Shown here one piece after another: positions 43,106 to 53,307 of a stretch of 64,000 nucleotides of DNA (position 1 is its first letter; each line of letters opens with the position of its first letter). Source of the stretch: Budorcas taxicolor (lineage: Eukaryota; Chordata; Mammalia; Artiodactyla; Bovidae); contig NC_068913.1 of assembly GCF_023091745.1 (NCBI RefSeq), positions 30,696,501-30,760,500 of the forward strand, in the 5' to 3' direction. The notes beneath the pieces were generated by a model. It saw only the letters and a list, made by a program, of their open reading frames with translations, ran no database searches and had not been told where the DNA came from. Made by a program: the position numbers and the translations under genes.

Positions 43106-44372
43106 ATATTAAAAGATGTTAACATTTCCTGGGGGGTACCACAATACAATGGATATAAACTTTCAAAATTCAGGACAGATCTGAGGAAATTTCAAAATGA
43201 TAAGAACTAGTAATATGATCCTAAACATTCATCTCAAAGAGATTATTTTAAAAAAAAATGAGGTGTGTGAAAATTGGTAGGTTTCTGAAGAAATTTCTTT
43301 CCCCAGAAGAATGGGATGAAATAACAGAAGACAATTTCATAACCTTGGGTCTTTCAAGAGAGGCTAAAACAGTGTCCTTTGGGGAGCACAACGTGTTCTC
43401 TGAAGTTAGGCAATGCAGGAACTGGTGTGTGACTCACCTCAAAGGAAACTAAAAGTAGCCTGGGGCAGCAAATATCCCTGCTTCTGAGAAGACATGGAAT
43501 TCCCTCCAGTGTTAAATAGGGCAGGGGGTACATGTGAGACCTACCAAGGAGACAGTAGACTTGGAGATATTTCAGCTTCTGTCAAAGAGTACAGCTTAAA
43601 AAGGCAGTTTTCCTGGAATCTAGAAAACCAATATAAAACTTGAGGCTAGAATGACTGCCTCTCCCTTGAAAAATAAGTTGTGGTCTGAGGAACCCATAGA
43701 GGAACCCCTGAAGAACCCATGAAAGTGCCCTAGAAAGAACCATATTCACACATCAATAAGCTGAGAAAGCATACAGCTGTGATTTGACAGCATCTGTCAA
43801 GTAAGAACTTTCTTCTCTCCTCCTCTTTACCATCTCCTTTGGTGTTACAGCCCTGGACAAATCAGGCAGAACAGCAAGCTAGTGGGAAATAAAGGAAGCT
43901 AGCAAGCAAGAAGCAGCCAGACAAAAATGCAGGCTCTGTCCTACAGTTCACTCCTGCTGAGGGAAGTGTTTATAACAAATTGAACTCCCTTTGAGCTGCC
44001 ATGAGCCCAGGATTGGCTCTCTCTTTGGCTATTGCCCAGGAGTACCGGCTCCTGGAGAACAGGTCAGTGGCCAGCCTAAGCCCTCACCCCAGCCACCTAG
44101 CTCCACTTCAGAGTATCTTTTGAAGTTAAATTGCAAAGCTGGGTCTCTGAAGAGCTGGAGGGGTGGTGAAGACGGGGAAAAGGCACAGAATATTCACCCC
44201 TCTGCCCTTGTCTGCCTGGCTGACACCTCATATCTCAGCAGACAGGCCAATGACCATTCAGTCTTACAAAGCAGGTTTTGCTTTCCATCAAAGAGTCTTT
44301 CATTTCTAGAATTAAATATTTATTGTTGAATTGTTCCTGACACAAATCCAAGGTGTGAATTTAGAGAGAAAT
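43106..44372. other. Unique stretch, no supported gene
   Basis: A 64-codon plus-strand frame at 43258-43452 and a 112-codon frame at 43991-44329 start with ATG, but show no known domain, no promoter context and no splice partners. They are noted as unproven. Confidence 0.4.
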
Positions 44373-44386
44373 AATGGTTAATTCTT

Positions 44387-44597
44387 GGCTTCCCGGGTAG
44401 CTCAGCTGGTAAAGAATCCACCTGCAATGCAGAAGACCCTGGTTCAATTCCTGGGTTGGGACAATTCCCTGGAGGAGGGCATGGCAACCCAATCCAGTAT
44501 TCTTGCCTGACGAATCTGCATGGATTAAGGAACCTGGTGGCCTACAGTCCATGGTGTCGCAAAGAGTTGAACACGACTGAGCAACTAAGCATAGCAC
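44387..44597 (+). mobile_element. Bov-tA SINE
   Basis: Head GGCTTCCCGGGTAGCTCAGC with B box GGTTCAATTCC, then the body. AATGGTTA occurs at 44373-44380 and 44598-44605 as an 8-bp TSD core; six diverged bases separate the left copy from the SINE. Confidence 0.92.
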
Positions 44598-44687
44598 AAT
44601 GGTTATTATGTCACAGAATCATTAAATATGTTCTTTTATCTTCATTTTTTCTTTCTGAGCAACAAGCTAATTTGGAGGGGTTGCCTG

Positions 44688-44910
44688 GGGCTTCCTAGGT
44701 GGCTCATTGGGTAAAGAACCCCGCCTGCCAGTGCAGGAGACATAAGAGACACAGGTTCGATCCCCAGGTTGGGAAGCTCCCCTGGAGGAGGGCATGGCAA
44801 CCCACTCCAGTACTCTTGCCTGGAAAATCCCATGGACAGAGGAGCCTGGCGGGCTCCAGTCCATGGGTCACGAAGAGTCAGGCATGACTGAAGCAACTGA
44901 GCATGTGCAC
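44688..44910 (+). mobile_element. Bov-tA SINE with intact B box
   Basis: Head GGGCTTCCTAGGTGGCTCA, B box GGTTCGATCCCC at 44754-44765, complete body, end AGCAACTGAGCATGTGCAC. It lies less than 100 bases after the previous Bov-tA in the same orientation. Confidence 0.93.
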
Positions 44911-45284
44911 ATCGATCCAACAAAGCCTTAGGTCTGAGCTAGTCAGTGGGATGGTCCATGGGTTTCTCTTTCTGGATTTCAGGTGCATTCATTAAATAAT
45001 GGCATCCTGGTACCAAAAGAACAAGCAGAATTTGTCTTAGAAAATGACTAAATAGATCACAAAAGAACACATCCCAGTATGGATTAGATAGTCATTATCA
45101 AGACTTTCCTAAAAATGTCTGCCTTAAAGTGATCTTATAGACAGGTATGAGTTTTCACACAGGGACAGAGGATGGACTTCCTGAATTAATTTTAAGAAAA
45201 TATTCAGATTAAAATAAAAATGAGTTCTGGTTATATCCTATGAATCATATTTCTTCATGGTACTTAGATACAAATATATTTAAC
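44911..45284. other. No recognised gene or repeat
   Basis: AT-rich interval, no frame of note. Confidence 0.45.
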
Positions 45285-45460
45285 TTATTTAATGAATATT
45301 CATTGACTTTTATTAGTACCAGGCATTGCTCTAAGCTATTAAGATAAATAGATTAGTGAAACCAAATAAAGATCCATGACCTAAAGACATGCAAATTCTA
45401 ATAGAAGTGGGAACATAGTAACAAGAAAATAATTATAAGTTACATAATATTTTATATACA

Positions 45461-45924
45461 AAGGCCCATATAGTCAAAGCTATGGTTTTTCCAGTAGTCA
45501 TGTATAGATGTGAGAGTTGGACCATAAATAAGGCTAAGCACCAAAGAATTGATGTTTTTGATCTGTGGTGTTGGAGAAGACTCTTGAGAGTCCCTTGGAC
45601 TACAAGGAGATCAATCCAGTCAATCCAAATGGGAGACAACCCTGAATATTCATCGGAAGGACTGATGCTGAAGCTGAAGTTCTGATACTTTGGCCACCTA
45701 ATGAGAAGAGCCAACTCATTGGAAAAGACCCTGATGCTGGGAAAGACTGAGGGAAGGAAGAGAAGGGGCAACAGAGGATGAGATGGTTAGATGGCATCAC
45801 TGACTCAATGGACATGAGTTTGAGCAAATTCCAGGAGATAGTGGAGGACAGGGAAGCCTGGTATGCTACATCCCATGAGGTCATGAAGAATTGGGCATGT
45901 CTTAGCAACTGAACAACAACAAAA
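45461..45924 (+). mobile_element. 5'-truncated BovB nested in L2
   Basis: Runs from the CCCATATAGTCAAAGCTATG block to GCAACTGAACAACAACAAAA. The frame 45482-45685 reads VVMYRCESWTINKAKHQRID. It is in opposite orientation to the BovB 107 bases downstream. Confidence 0.93.
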
Positions 45925-46030
45925 GTGGTATTTTACATGGTGATAAGTACAGTGAAAATAGTTTAGGGTAAGGTAGATTCGGAAAGTTGTGATATGAGGG
46001 TGGAAATCATTTTTAAATAGGGTCTCCAGG

Positions 46031-47120
46031 GTCAGTTCAGTTCAGTTCAGTCACTCAGTCTTGTCTGACTCTTTGCAGCCCATGAGTCACAACACACCAG
46101 GCCTCAGTGTCCATCACCAACTCCCAGAGTTCACTCAAACTCATGTCCATTGAGTCAGTGATGCCATCCAGCCATCTATCTCATCCTTTGTTGTCCCTTT
46201 CTCCTCCTGCCCCCAGTGTCTCCCAGCATCAGGGTCTTTTCCAGTGAGTCAACTCTTCTCATGAAGTGGCCAAAGTATTACAGTTTCAGCTTCAGCATCA
46301 GTCCTTCCAAAGAACACCCAGGGCTGATCTCCTTTAGAATGGACTGGTTGGATCTCCTTGCAGTCCAAGGGACGCTCAAGAGTCTTCTCCAACACCACAG
46401 TTCAAAAGCATCAATTCTTCGGCACTCAGCTTTCTTCACAGTCCAACTCTCACATATGTACATGACTACTGGAGAAACCATAGTCTTGACTAGATGGACC
46501 TTTGTTGGCAAAGTAATATCTCTGCTTTTCAATATGCTATCTAGGTTGGTCATAACTTTCCTTCCAAGGAGTAAGCCTCTTTTAATTTCATGGCTGCAGT
46601 CACCATCTGCAGTGATTTTGGAGCCCCCAAAAATAAAGTCTGACACTGTTTCCACTGTTTCCCCATCTATTTCCCATGAAGTGATGGGACCAGATGCCAT
46701 GATCTTTGTTTTCTGAATGTTGAGCTTTAAGCCAACTTTTTCACTCTCCTCTTTCACTTTCGTCAAGAGGCTTTTGAGTTCCTCTTCACTTTCTGCCATA
46801 AGGGTGGTGTCATCTGCATATCTGAGGTTATTGATGTTTCTCCCAGCAATCTTGATTCCAGCTTGTGCGTCTTCCAGCCCAGCGTTTCTCATGATGTCCT
46901 CTGCATAGAAGTTAAATAAGCAGGGTGACAATATACAGCCTTGACGTACTCCTTTTCTAATTGGGAACCAGTCTGTTGTTCCATGTCCAGTTCTAACTGT
47001 TGCTTCCTGACCTGCATATAGGTTTCTCAAGAGGCAGGTCAGGTGGTCTGGTATTCCCATCTCTTTTAGAATTTTCCACAGTTTATTGTGATCCACACAG
47101 TCAAAAGCTTTGGCATAGTC
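46031..47120 (-). mobile_element. Best preserved 5'-truncated BovB
   Basis: About 1.09 kb from just before the RT motif A region (GACTATGCCAAAGCTTTTGA on the minus strand) to the TTCAG-repeat 3' tail. It carries the longest open frame of the window. No unambiguous TSD was found; the flanks are GGGTCTCCAGG and AGTCTCAATTAC. Confidence 0.95.
46278..47096 (-). pseudogene. BovB RT fragment, 272 codons, YADD intact
   Basis: Uninterrupted reading of the C-terminal half of the BovB RT. Motif B-type block RQGCILSPCLFNFYAED spans residues 51-67, the active site RYADDTTLMAE is at 92-102, then GLKLNIQKTKIMASGPITSW, DGDCSHEIKRGLLLGRKVMT, SILKSRDITLPTKVHLVK and the FELWCWRRLLSVPW block. The Met start is fortuitous (MDHNKLWK follows directly on from the motif A end). 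The full protein is far longer; endonuclease, fingers and the motif A aspartate are missing, so it cannot act. The long open frame suggests a young insertion. Confidence 0.93.
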
Positions 47121-47399
47121 TCAATTACAAGAAGGTATTTGAGCAAAGTCTCAAAACTAAAGAATGGAGATAGCCTTGTAGATATCTGAGGGAAGAGGGG
47201 TCCCAGTAGAGGAACTGGCCAGGCAGAAGACCCTAAGAAAACATGAGTGACAAATTTGAGGATCTGTAAGGAGGCAATGTCATTAAGAAAACTGAACAAG
47301 GGGAAGAGAACAAAAGAAATACGGTCAAATGGGTTATTTGTAAAGAGCAACTGAAAGAATGAATTGACATTAAATCCAATGGTTATGGTCTACAGACTT

Positions 47400-47458
47400 A
47401 AGTCCATGGGGTCGCAAAGAGTCAGACACGACTGAGCAACTTCACTTTCACTTTCACA
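47400..47458 (+). mobile_element. Bov-A terminal fragment
   Basis: TAAGTCCATGGGGTCGCAAA, GAGTCAGACACGACTGAGC, then CTTTCACTTTCAC: the last about 60 bp of a Bov-A unit. Confidence 0.85.
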
Positions 47459-47476
47459 CATAGAGACAAGAATATC

Positions 47477-47505
47477 TCTCAGTCGGTTCAATTCAGTCGC
47501 TCAGT
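47477..47505 (-). mobile_element. 29-bp BovB tail insertion
   Basis: TCTCAGTCGGTTCAATTCAG followed by TCGCTCAGT equals the extreme 3' end of BovB in minus orientation. An exact 10-bp direct repeat, CAAGAATATC, brackets it at 47467-47476 and 47506-47515. It is one of the shortest retroposed pieces one can still recognise. Confidence 0.78.
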
Positions 47506-48050
47506 CAAGAATATCACTAGTTTTGTACATACTGATTCGTGATGTGCATTTCATATCCAAATGGAGATATTAAGTGGGCAATTGGACATCAAGTCTAGAG
47601 TTGGTCAGAGGTAGAAATGTGGGAATCACTACTGACGAGCGGGATGAGATTAGCAAGACTGTGCAGGCAGCTGGAGAAGAGGGGGAAGAATTGAACCTGG
47701 GGCAATTCAGGATAAAGTTGTGAGGAAAAGATAAGAAACCAGCAAATGAGACTGTTAAAGAGTACGGAAAGAGGAGGAAAGTAAGAAAGGAGGGAAACTA
47801 TATCGCATTCTAGAAGACAAGTGAGGAAATATTATCAGTGAAGAGGGGGATTACCTGTATTAATTGCGGCTGAAAGACTGCGTAAAATGTGGACTGAGAA
47901 TTGAATGTTGGCTTTAGATATAGAAATTTGACCAAAAATCCTGGTGCTCTGGTGGGGTGCAGAAAATTTGATTGTTAAAGACAGTTTAGAAGAGAAAGAA
48001 TTTCAGAGTATATAAACAGGAGGGCAACTCACAGGAGAAGTGAAACGAAG

Positions 48051-48659
48051 ATTTTTAAATAAAAGAAAAAAAATGATAGCATGTTTGGATACTGATGTCA
48101 ACGATCCAGCAGACAGTGAAACAGTGATAGTATGGGAGCTTAAGGGAAATTTCTGGAGATACATCACTGAAGAGACAGGGGATGTGTCCCACTACATAAG
48201 AGAGTGCACGCTTAGAGGCATCATCTACAGTAGGAGGCAGGAAGGGGAATTATGGGACTGCTGGTACGCTTTTACTTAGGTTTTGCTCTTCTGGATGAAT
48301 TGCTATTCATTTCCAATGTTACAGGTCATATATTATTTTTCCATGCCATTCATTATTACCTTTGCATTGTGGATATTTATTTTAAAATATCCTACCAGTA
48401 TATATGAAACCAATATAACAACTGTTTCCTTCATAAAAAATCTCTATTCCCATGTGATATTCCACCCATAAAAGAAGAAAACTTTAGAATATTCTTTTTC
48501 TTTTCCTGCCCTTCCTCCCCTTCCCACCCTGTTTTTTGCTTTGATCCATAGGGGAAAGTTTTGGAATTCTTTTACTTCTCTTTCCTCATCATGATTCTAA
48601 CCCAACTTTTAAATTTTACTGAAGAAACCTGAGACTTTCAATTCCAAATGATTATTATC
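48051..48659. other. No supported gene
   Basis: A 79-codon frame at 48040-48279 lacks known motifs. The rest is AT-rich with a CT-rich part near 48497-48535. Confidence 0.45.
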
Positions 48660-48870
48660 CCAGGTGGTGCTAGTGGTAAAGAACCCACCCAGTGCAGGAG
48701 ATGGAATAGATATGGGTTCGATCCCTAGGTTGGGAAGATCCCCTAGAGAAGGAAATAGCAACCCACTCCAGTATTCTTGTCTGGGAAATTTCATGGACAG
48801 GGGAGACTAGTGGGCTACAGTCAGGGGGGCCGCAAAGAGTTGGACAAGATTGAGCGACTGAGCATCATCG
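48660..48870 (+). mobile_element. Bov-tA SINE, diverged
   Basis: Head shortened at the 5' end, B box GGGTTCGATCCC near 48715-48726 intact, body with several changes (GGGCTACAGTCAGGGGGGCC), end ATTGAGCGACTGAGCATC. Confidence 0.9.
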
Positions 48871-49257
48871 TCATTAGAATCTCTCCACACAATTTGTCTC
48901 TTCTATTTCAAGAACCTTTATAAAGGTCTCCTGTTGTATGTAAACCAGCAGACTTTCAATGACTCTGTCTAACAGCACCCATTCAGATGTAACCAGGTTT
49001 TGCATGACTCCTTGCTTACCACTCTTCCTGTCCTCTTTTGTCTTTCTCCGTCTTGACTATACTCATTTATCTATTCTTTGGGTAGATAGTTTGTCTTTAC
49101 CTGAGATTAGGTAAATAGTGATAAATTCCCTAAAAACATGTATATCTGTAAATAGTTCTGTAAAAAGGAAATAGAACTGACTGGGCATAGGGTTTTTAGA
49201 TTTCAATCCTTTTCCCCCCCAGTAGTCTATAGATTAGATGGCAATGCTAGGTATTTA
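48871..49257. other. No recognised gene or repeat
   Basis: AT-rich interval without frames of note. Confidence 0.45.
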
Positions 49258-49365
49258 TTAGAAACATCTGGGGAGCTAAAAAATACCAATTCCTTGCTCC
49301 ACACTAAGATATTCTGATTTAATTCATCTGGGATACAGCCTGGGGTCAAGACCCTCCAGCTTCTT
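49258..49365 (-). mobile_element. MER5A-like fragment
   Basis: ACATCTGGGGAGCTAAAAAA, CCAATTCCTTGCTCCACACT and ATTCTGATTTAATTCATCTG follow the reverse MER5A order at low identity. Confidence 0.55.
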
Positions 49366-50072
49366 TCTAAAGCTTTCCAGCTGATTCTAAAGTGCAGCCA
49401 GGGTTGCAATCTTGCTGATGCTCTTGTACTTTGATTGTTTTCTGCTGTTGACATCGCTGTATTGTGGTCTCGCACAGGAGATAAAAAGCCCAATCCCATC
49501 CTCATCTGCCTGTATTTGTAACTTACTTGTTCTTTCTATATGGAAGTGTTAATATATTCTCTTTATGCCCCAAATTTGGGGATTTTACCTTGGTTAGGTA
49601 TGAGTTTTTCTTAAAAATCATGACTAGAACCTGGAAGGTCCTTTTAATTGAGCTTCCTTTAACTCAGGGAAGTTTTTCTCTGCTTCATTTAATTAATGTG
49701 CTGGCATAATAACCCCTGTTTTTCTTCCTCTGGAATTCCTATTTTTTTTACAGTTTCATTTTTGTCGCTTAATTCTCCCCTTACAATTTTTATCCCTGCA
49801 TTTTGCTCTGTGATATCTCCTTCAGTTTTTTTTTTTTCTAACCTACTAATTAGGTAGTCAATATCTTCTCTGTTTGTTGACATGGTGAACCTCTAAACTT
49901 GATTCTGTTATCAAAGTTCTACAAGGTTTCTTTGGATTGCACTTGAATTTTCTTAAATGCTTTTTATGATTTCTATGTTGAAATGTCCAGAAGGTACACC
50001 GTATCAGGAACCTTACTGGAGGAGGATTGATCTGTTTTGTTTTTTTCTTTTCTCTATTTTATGGGCCCCTGT
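49366..50072. other. No recognised gene or repeat
   Basis: AT-rich, with T runs near 49742 and 49827. Short frames only. Confidence 0.45.
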
Positions 50073-50084
50073 AGGTGAGTTGTA

Positions 50085-50401
50085 GGGCTTCCCCAATTGC
50101 TCAGCTGGTAAAAATTCCATCTATGATGCAAGAGACCCCAGTTCAATTCCTGGGTCCGGAAGATCTGCTGGAGAAGGGATAGGCTACCTGTCTCAGTATT
50201 CTTGGGCTTTCCTGGTGGCTCAGCTGGTAAAAAAATCCGCCTGCAATGCAGGAGACCTGGCTTAGATCCCTGGCTTGGGAAGATCTCCCGGAGAAGGGAA
50301 TGGTTACCCACTCCAGTATTCTGGCCTGGAGAATTCCATGGACTGTATAGTCTATGGAGTCGTGAAGAGTTGGACATGACTGAACAACTTTCACTTTCTG
50401 C
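50085..50401 (+). mobile_element. Dimeric Bov-tA (Bov-tA3-like)
   Basis: Two tRNA-like heads in one element. The first head (GGGCTTCCCCAATTGCTCAG) is followed by a shortened body that ends at CTCAGTATTCTTG; a second head (GGGCTTTCCTGGTGGCTCAG) and full body follow. Only one TSD pair exists, AGGTGAGTTGTA at 50073-50084 and 50402-50413, and none lies between the halves. So the dimer was inserted as one unit. Confidence 0.9.
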
Positions 50402-50413
50402 AGGTGAGTTGTA

Positions 50414-50826
50414 ATTTTCTGGGTTCTGCTCATTGTAGCTAAAATCTGGCTGTTTGGGAAAACTAAATGGCAACAGTCCCAGAGGAGGTAACGTCTGTTC
50501 ATATGGACTGGGCTGGCCCTGTTGCAGATGCCAGGTTGTCCTCCCTTGTGGCAAGAAGCCTTTCTGTTCCCTGGTGTCCACAGCCCTTTAATCTTCAGAG
50601 ATAGAAAATTGAACCTACCATCCCAACTATCCCTCCATTTATAAAAAAACAAAGAAACAAAGCACACTCAGGTGGACCCATCTTGGCCTCTTTATCCTCA
50701 CTCTCACATATATACCATCATGAAAACAGGATCACATTAAGCTCAGTAAAGAAATAGCAGTCTTCAAATATTCACCATGGGTTCTCTAACCCTGACTTCA
50801 GTCTTTATGTTTAGCACTGAGCCATC
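50414..50826. other. No recognised gene or repeat
   Basis: Frames of about 175 codons on the minus strand (50054-50667) combine the dimeric SINE with this sequence and are not genes. Confidence 0.5.
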
Positions 50827-51031
50827 AGTTTTTCCTGTGGCTCAGAGGTAAAGAACCCACCTATCAATACAGGAGATGTAAGAGACAAGGGTTCGATCAC
50901 TGGGCTGGGAAGATCCCCTGGAGGAGGGCACAGCAACCCACTCCAGTATTCTTGCCTGGAAAATCCCATAGACAGAGGAGCCTAGTGGGCTGCAGTCCAT
51001 GGGACTGCAGAGAGTCAGACACAACTGAGCA
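50827..51031 (+). mobile_element. Bov-tA SINE
   Basis: Head AGTTTTTCCTGTGGCTCAG, B-box region GGGTTCGATCACTGGG (one change), complete body, end GACACAACTGAGCAG. Confidence 0.92.
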
Positions 51032-51448
51032 GATTTTTTATGCTTTTATTCCAATTTGGAGCTGCATCTGTCATAGCACTGAGAGCCCGAGGCTCACACT
51101 TTTCAGTCTCTACCTGTCTGCTGGTTGCCTCAAAAGCTTATTATGGGATGGGTAGATGAGTTGGAGTTAGAAGTAGAGGAACTAAGATCCATGAAGTCAG
51201 TATATTACCAAGAATTCTTTCTCTTTGGGTTCTAAACTTTTAAGAAATTGACATTTGTTCAGCCCCATATGGGTTCTCAGTTAAGGGGCTATTGACTGAC
51301 ATAGGACATGTGTACTAATTTCCTGTAATGCCACAGTAAGAAGGAGACCTGCTAAGCAATAATTAGCCATAGTTTGCAGGGTATAGATTCATTTATATAC
51401 ACCATCAGATTTGATTAGTCTGTGGTATGGCCTGTGCCTTGATACCGT
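51032..51448. other. No recognised gene or repeat
   Basis: Single-copy-looking DNA with no frame of note. Confidence 0.45.
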
Positions 51449-51502
51449 TTTCAAAGTTCCCATGTGGTTCTGATATATAGCCAGGTTTGAAAACCACTGA
51501 CA
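51449..51502 (+). mobile_element. MER5A 3' end
   Basis: CAAAGTTCCCATGTGGTTCT, GATATATAGCC, AGGTTTGAAAACCACTGA: the terminal part including the inverted-repeat end. Confidence 0.55.
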
Positions 51503-51564
51503 TAAATGAAAAAGTTCCCATGTTATTAGACCTTTACAACTACCGTTTATAGTAGTATTTACCA

Positions 51565-51665
51565 GTGAGGTTTGAGAACTATATACATCAGAACAACTGG
51601 GGTGGGCTATTTAAAATGTAAATCCCTTGGACTCACATAAATCCAATGGATTCTTGGATAGACAG
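51565..51665 (-). mobile_element. MER5A fragment, opposite orientation
   Basis: GAGGTTTGAGAACTATATAC, ATCAGAACAACTGGGGTGGG, CTATTTAAAATGTAAATCCC, reverse MER5A order. It faces the fragment 60 bases upstream. Confidence 0.55.
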
Positions 51666-52439
51666 CTTAAATTTGGTGCTTTTAGCGAATTATTAAGATA
51701 AATCTTATGCATACGCAAATTTTTGAGACCCATAATAAAATTTGTGCTGGAATTCCCTATGAGGATACAGACCAAGAATACGGGAGGTACAAGTTGATAC
51801 CTGTACTCTATAATACTCTAATACTTAACTGACATGGCATAGAGAAGTAACATATTGTTACTAAATAGTTAACCTGAAAGATCAGTTTAAGACGAATCTA
51901 TTATTTCCGCAGGACCCTTCTCTCGTTTCTCATTTACTAGTTTGTATTTTGGGAAGAAAGGGAGACAATGGAAGACTCAAGGGAAAAGAATAACAAGGCA
52001 ATGTGCTCTAGAGTGGTTTTAGACCTGGTCTTGCCTACCGACTGCTCATTCATGCCTTAGACAGCATAGGCTACGTTACATACAGGTAACAAATTAACCT
52101 TACAATCTCAGGAGCTTCAAAAAATCAGTTAGTATTGCTGGCTCATGGTATATATCCAACACGGGTAGGAGGAATGGTTATTCTCTACATACTAGTTAGG
52201 AACCCAGGAATGACAGAAGCTCTGCCATCTTCCCACAAAACCATATCAACACAAGTTTTCAGCATTTGCTAGAGGGGAAATAGTGTGGGCAATTTATATC
52301 TGAACTACCTGAAGTTATGTATGTTACTTCCTCTCAACATCTGCTGGCCAATATCAACCATGTGATCCTGACCTCACTGTGTGGGAAGTTGGATGTTTTC
52401 TCATGAGTGCAGGCAGGAATGAATTGGATATGGTGATCT
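51666..52439. other. No recognised gene or repeat
   Basis: No coding signal; frames of 65-68 codons around 52334-52585 lie on both strands. Confidence 0.45.
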
Positions 52440-52990
52440 CTAATGATCTGTGCCACAAAAATGTTTATCATGCACATACTGTGTGCTACATACTGGGCCA
52501 GAAAATAGGAATTAGCTGTCAGATAAAACAATATCTTCCAAAAAAAACCACAACAACTATCTTTCGGCTTTCATGGAGCTCATGAGACAACAAGGAGAAA
52601 ATACAAATATTTCACTTATGTAGTAATAAAAAGCAGAGTTGTTAGTCATCAAACTTCACAAATTATTAGAAAGGAATATCAACAAAATACGGTACAGCAA
52701 TATCTAGCAGGCCTAAACCCATCAGATGTAGCCTCCTGTTTTGTACACTATGATGAGTTTTGGAGTAAAGGGTGTTTACTTTGCTTGGCTTGAATTAAGC
52801 AAAGGGAAGCTTCTTAGTGTTTGTAGTCTCACAGTTTATACATCTCATCATCTCACAGTCCAGTTCTAGCCATGTGATTAACTTGCATTCATCAGCACAG
52901 CTGCTGTTCATAAATTCATACAGTACAGACACACTTAGGCCAGACAGATCAGGTACATTTTGTTAAAAGCTTTCCTAGCTTAGTATTCAG

Positions 52991-53117
52991 AGAAGGAAAT
53001 GGCAACCCATTCCAGTATTCTTGCCTGGAGAATCCCAGGAACAGAGGAGCCTGGTGGGCTGCCGTCTGTGGGGTCGCACAGAGTCAGACTCGACTGAAGC
53101 AACTTAGCAGCAGCAGC
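52991..53117 (+). mobile_element. Bov-A monomer with 14-bp TSD
   Basis: One Bov-A unit, from AGAAGGAAATGGCAACCC to an (AGC) tail. AGCTTAGTATTCAG lies at 52977-52990 and 53118-53131, although its first AGC may belong to the tail. It equals the right half of Bov-A2, so it arose by 5' truncation. Confidence 0.93.
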
Positions 53118-53274
53118 AGCTTAGTATTCAGGAGCTAATAAATTGCATCAGTTAATATTTGCAAGAAACTGTGGTTGGGGTTAAAGAAAAAAAATTATCT
53201 TAGGCATTTCCAAGGAAGAATGTGTCACAGACCCACTGTTAACCTTTTCCTTTGCAGCACCTGATCAAACAATC

Positions 53275-53307
53275 AAAGTAAATCTACCACAGCGGTAGGT
53301 TTACTTT
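53275..53307. repeat. 14-bp hairpin, 5-nt loop
   Basis: AAAGTAAATCTACC at 53275-53288 pairs with GGTAGGTTTACTTT at 53294-53307, with one T-G wobble; the loop is ACAGC. Another GGTAG follows at 53308-53312 and again near 53322-53326. It does not coincide with any repeat I can name. Confidence 0.85.

Larger units (their letters stand above)
45285..48050 (-). mobile_element. L2 LINE fossil split by four insertions
   Basis: Antisense L2 in order: 3' end (AGTACCAGGCATTGCTCTAAG, 45328), the GATAAGTACAGTGAAAATAG block (45943), AGGTATTTGAGCAAAGTCTC (47134), RT-coding-derived GGGCAATTGGACATCAAGTC (47577) and AACCAGCAAATGAGACTGTT (47738), and TGTGGACTGAGAATTGAATG (47889). Between these lie BovB at 45461-45924 and 46031-47120, a Bov-A fragment at 47400-47458 and a BovB stub at 47477-47505. 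Together about 1.1 kb of L2 remains. Confidence 0.75.

Noticed and set aside
43258..43452. 64-codon frame in unique DNA as a possible small gene or exon
   Set aside because: No known motif, no splice-site or promoter support, and random frames of this size are expected in 64 kb.
43991..44329. 112-codon frame as a possible gene
   Set aside because: No domain, low-complexity proline/serine part, no codon-pattern or splice evidence.
44754..44765. tRNA gene at a conserved B box
   Set aside because: The box belongs to the tRNA-derived head of a Bov-tA SINE; there is no complete cloverleaf.
48040..48279. 79-codon frame at the end of the L2 region
   Set aside because: Starts in decayed L2-like sequence and has no recognisable domain or supporting signals.
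50054..50667. Two minus-strand frames of about 175 codons
   Set aside because: Most of the length is the antisense of a dimeric Bov-tA; composite of repeat and unique DNA.
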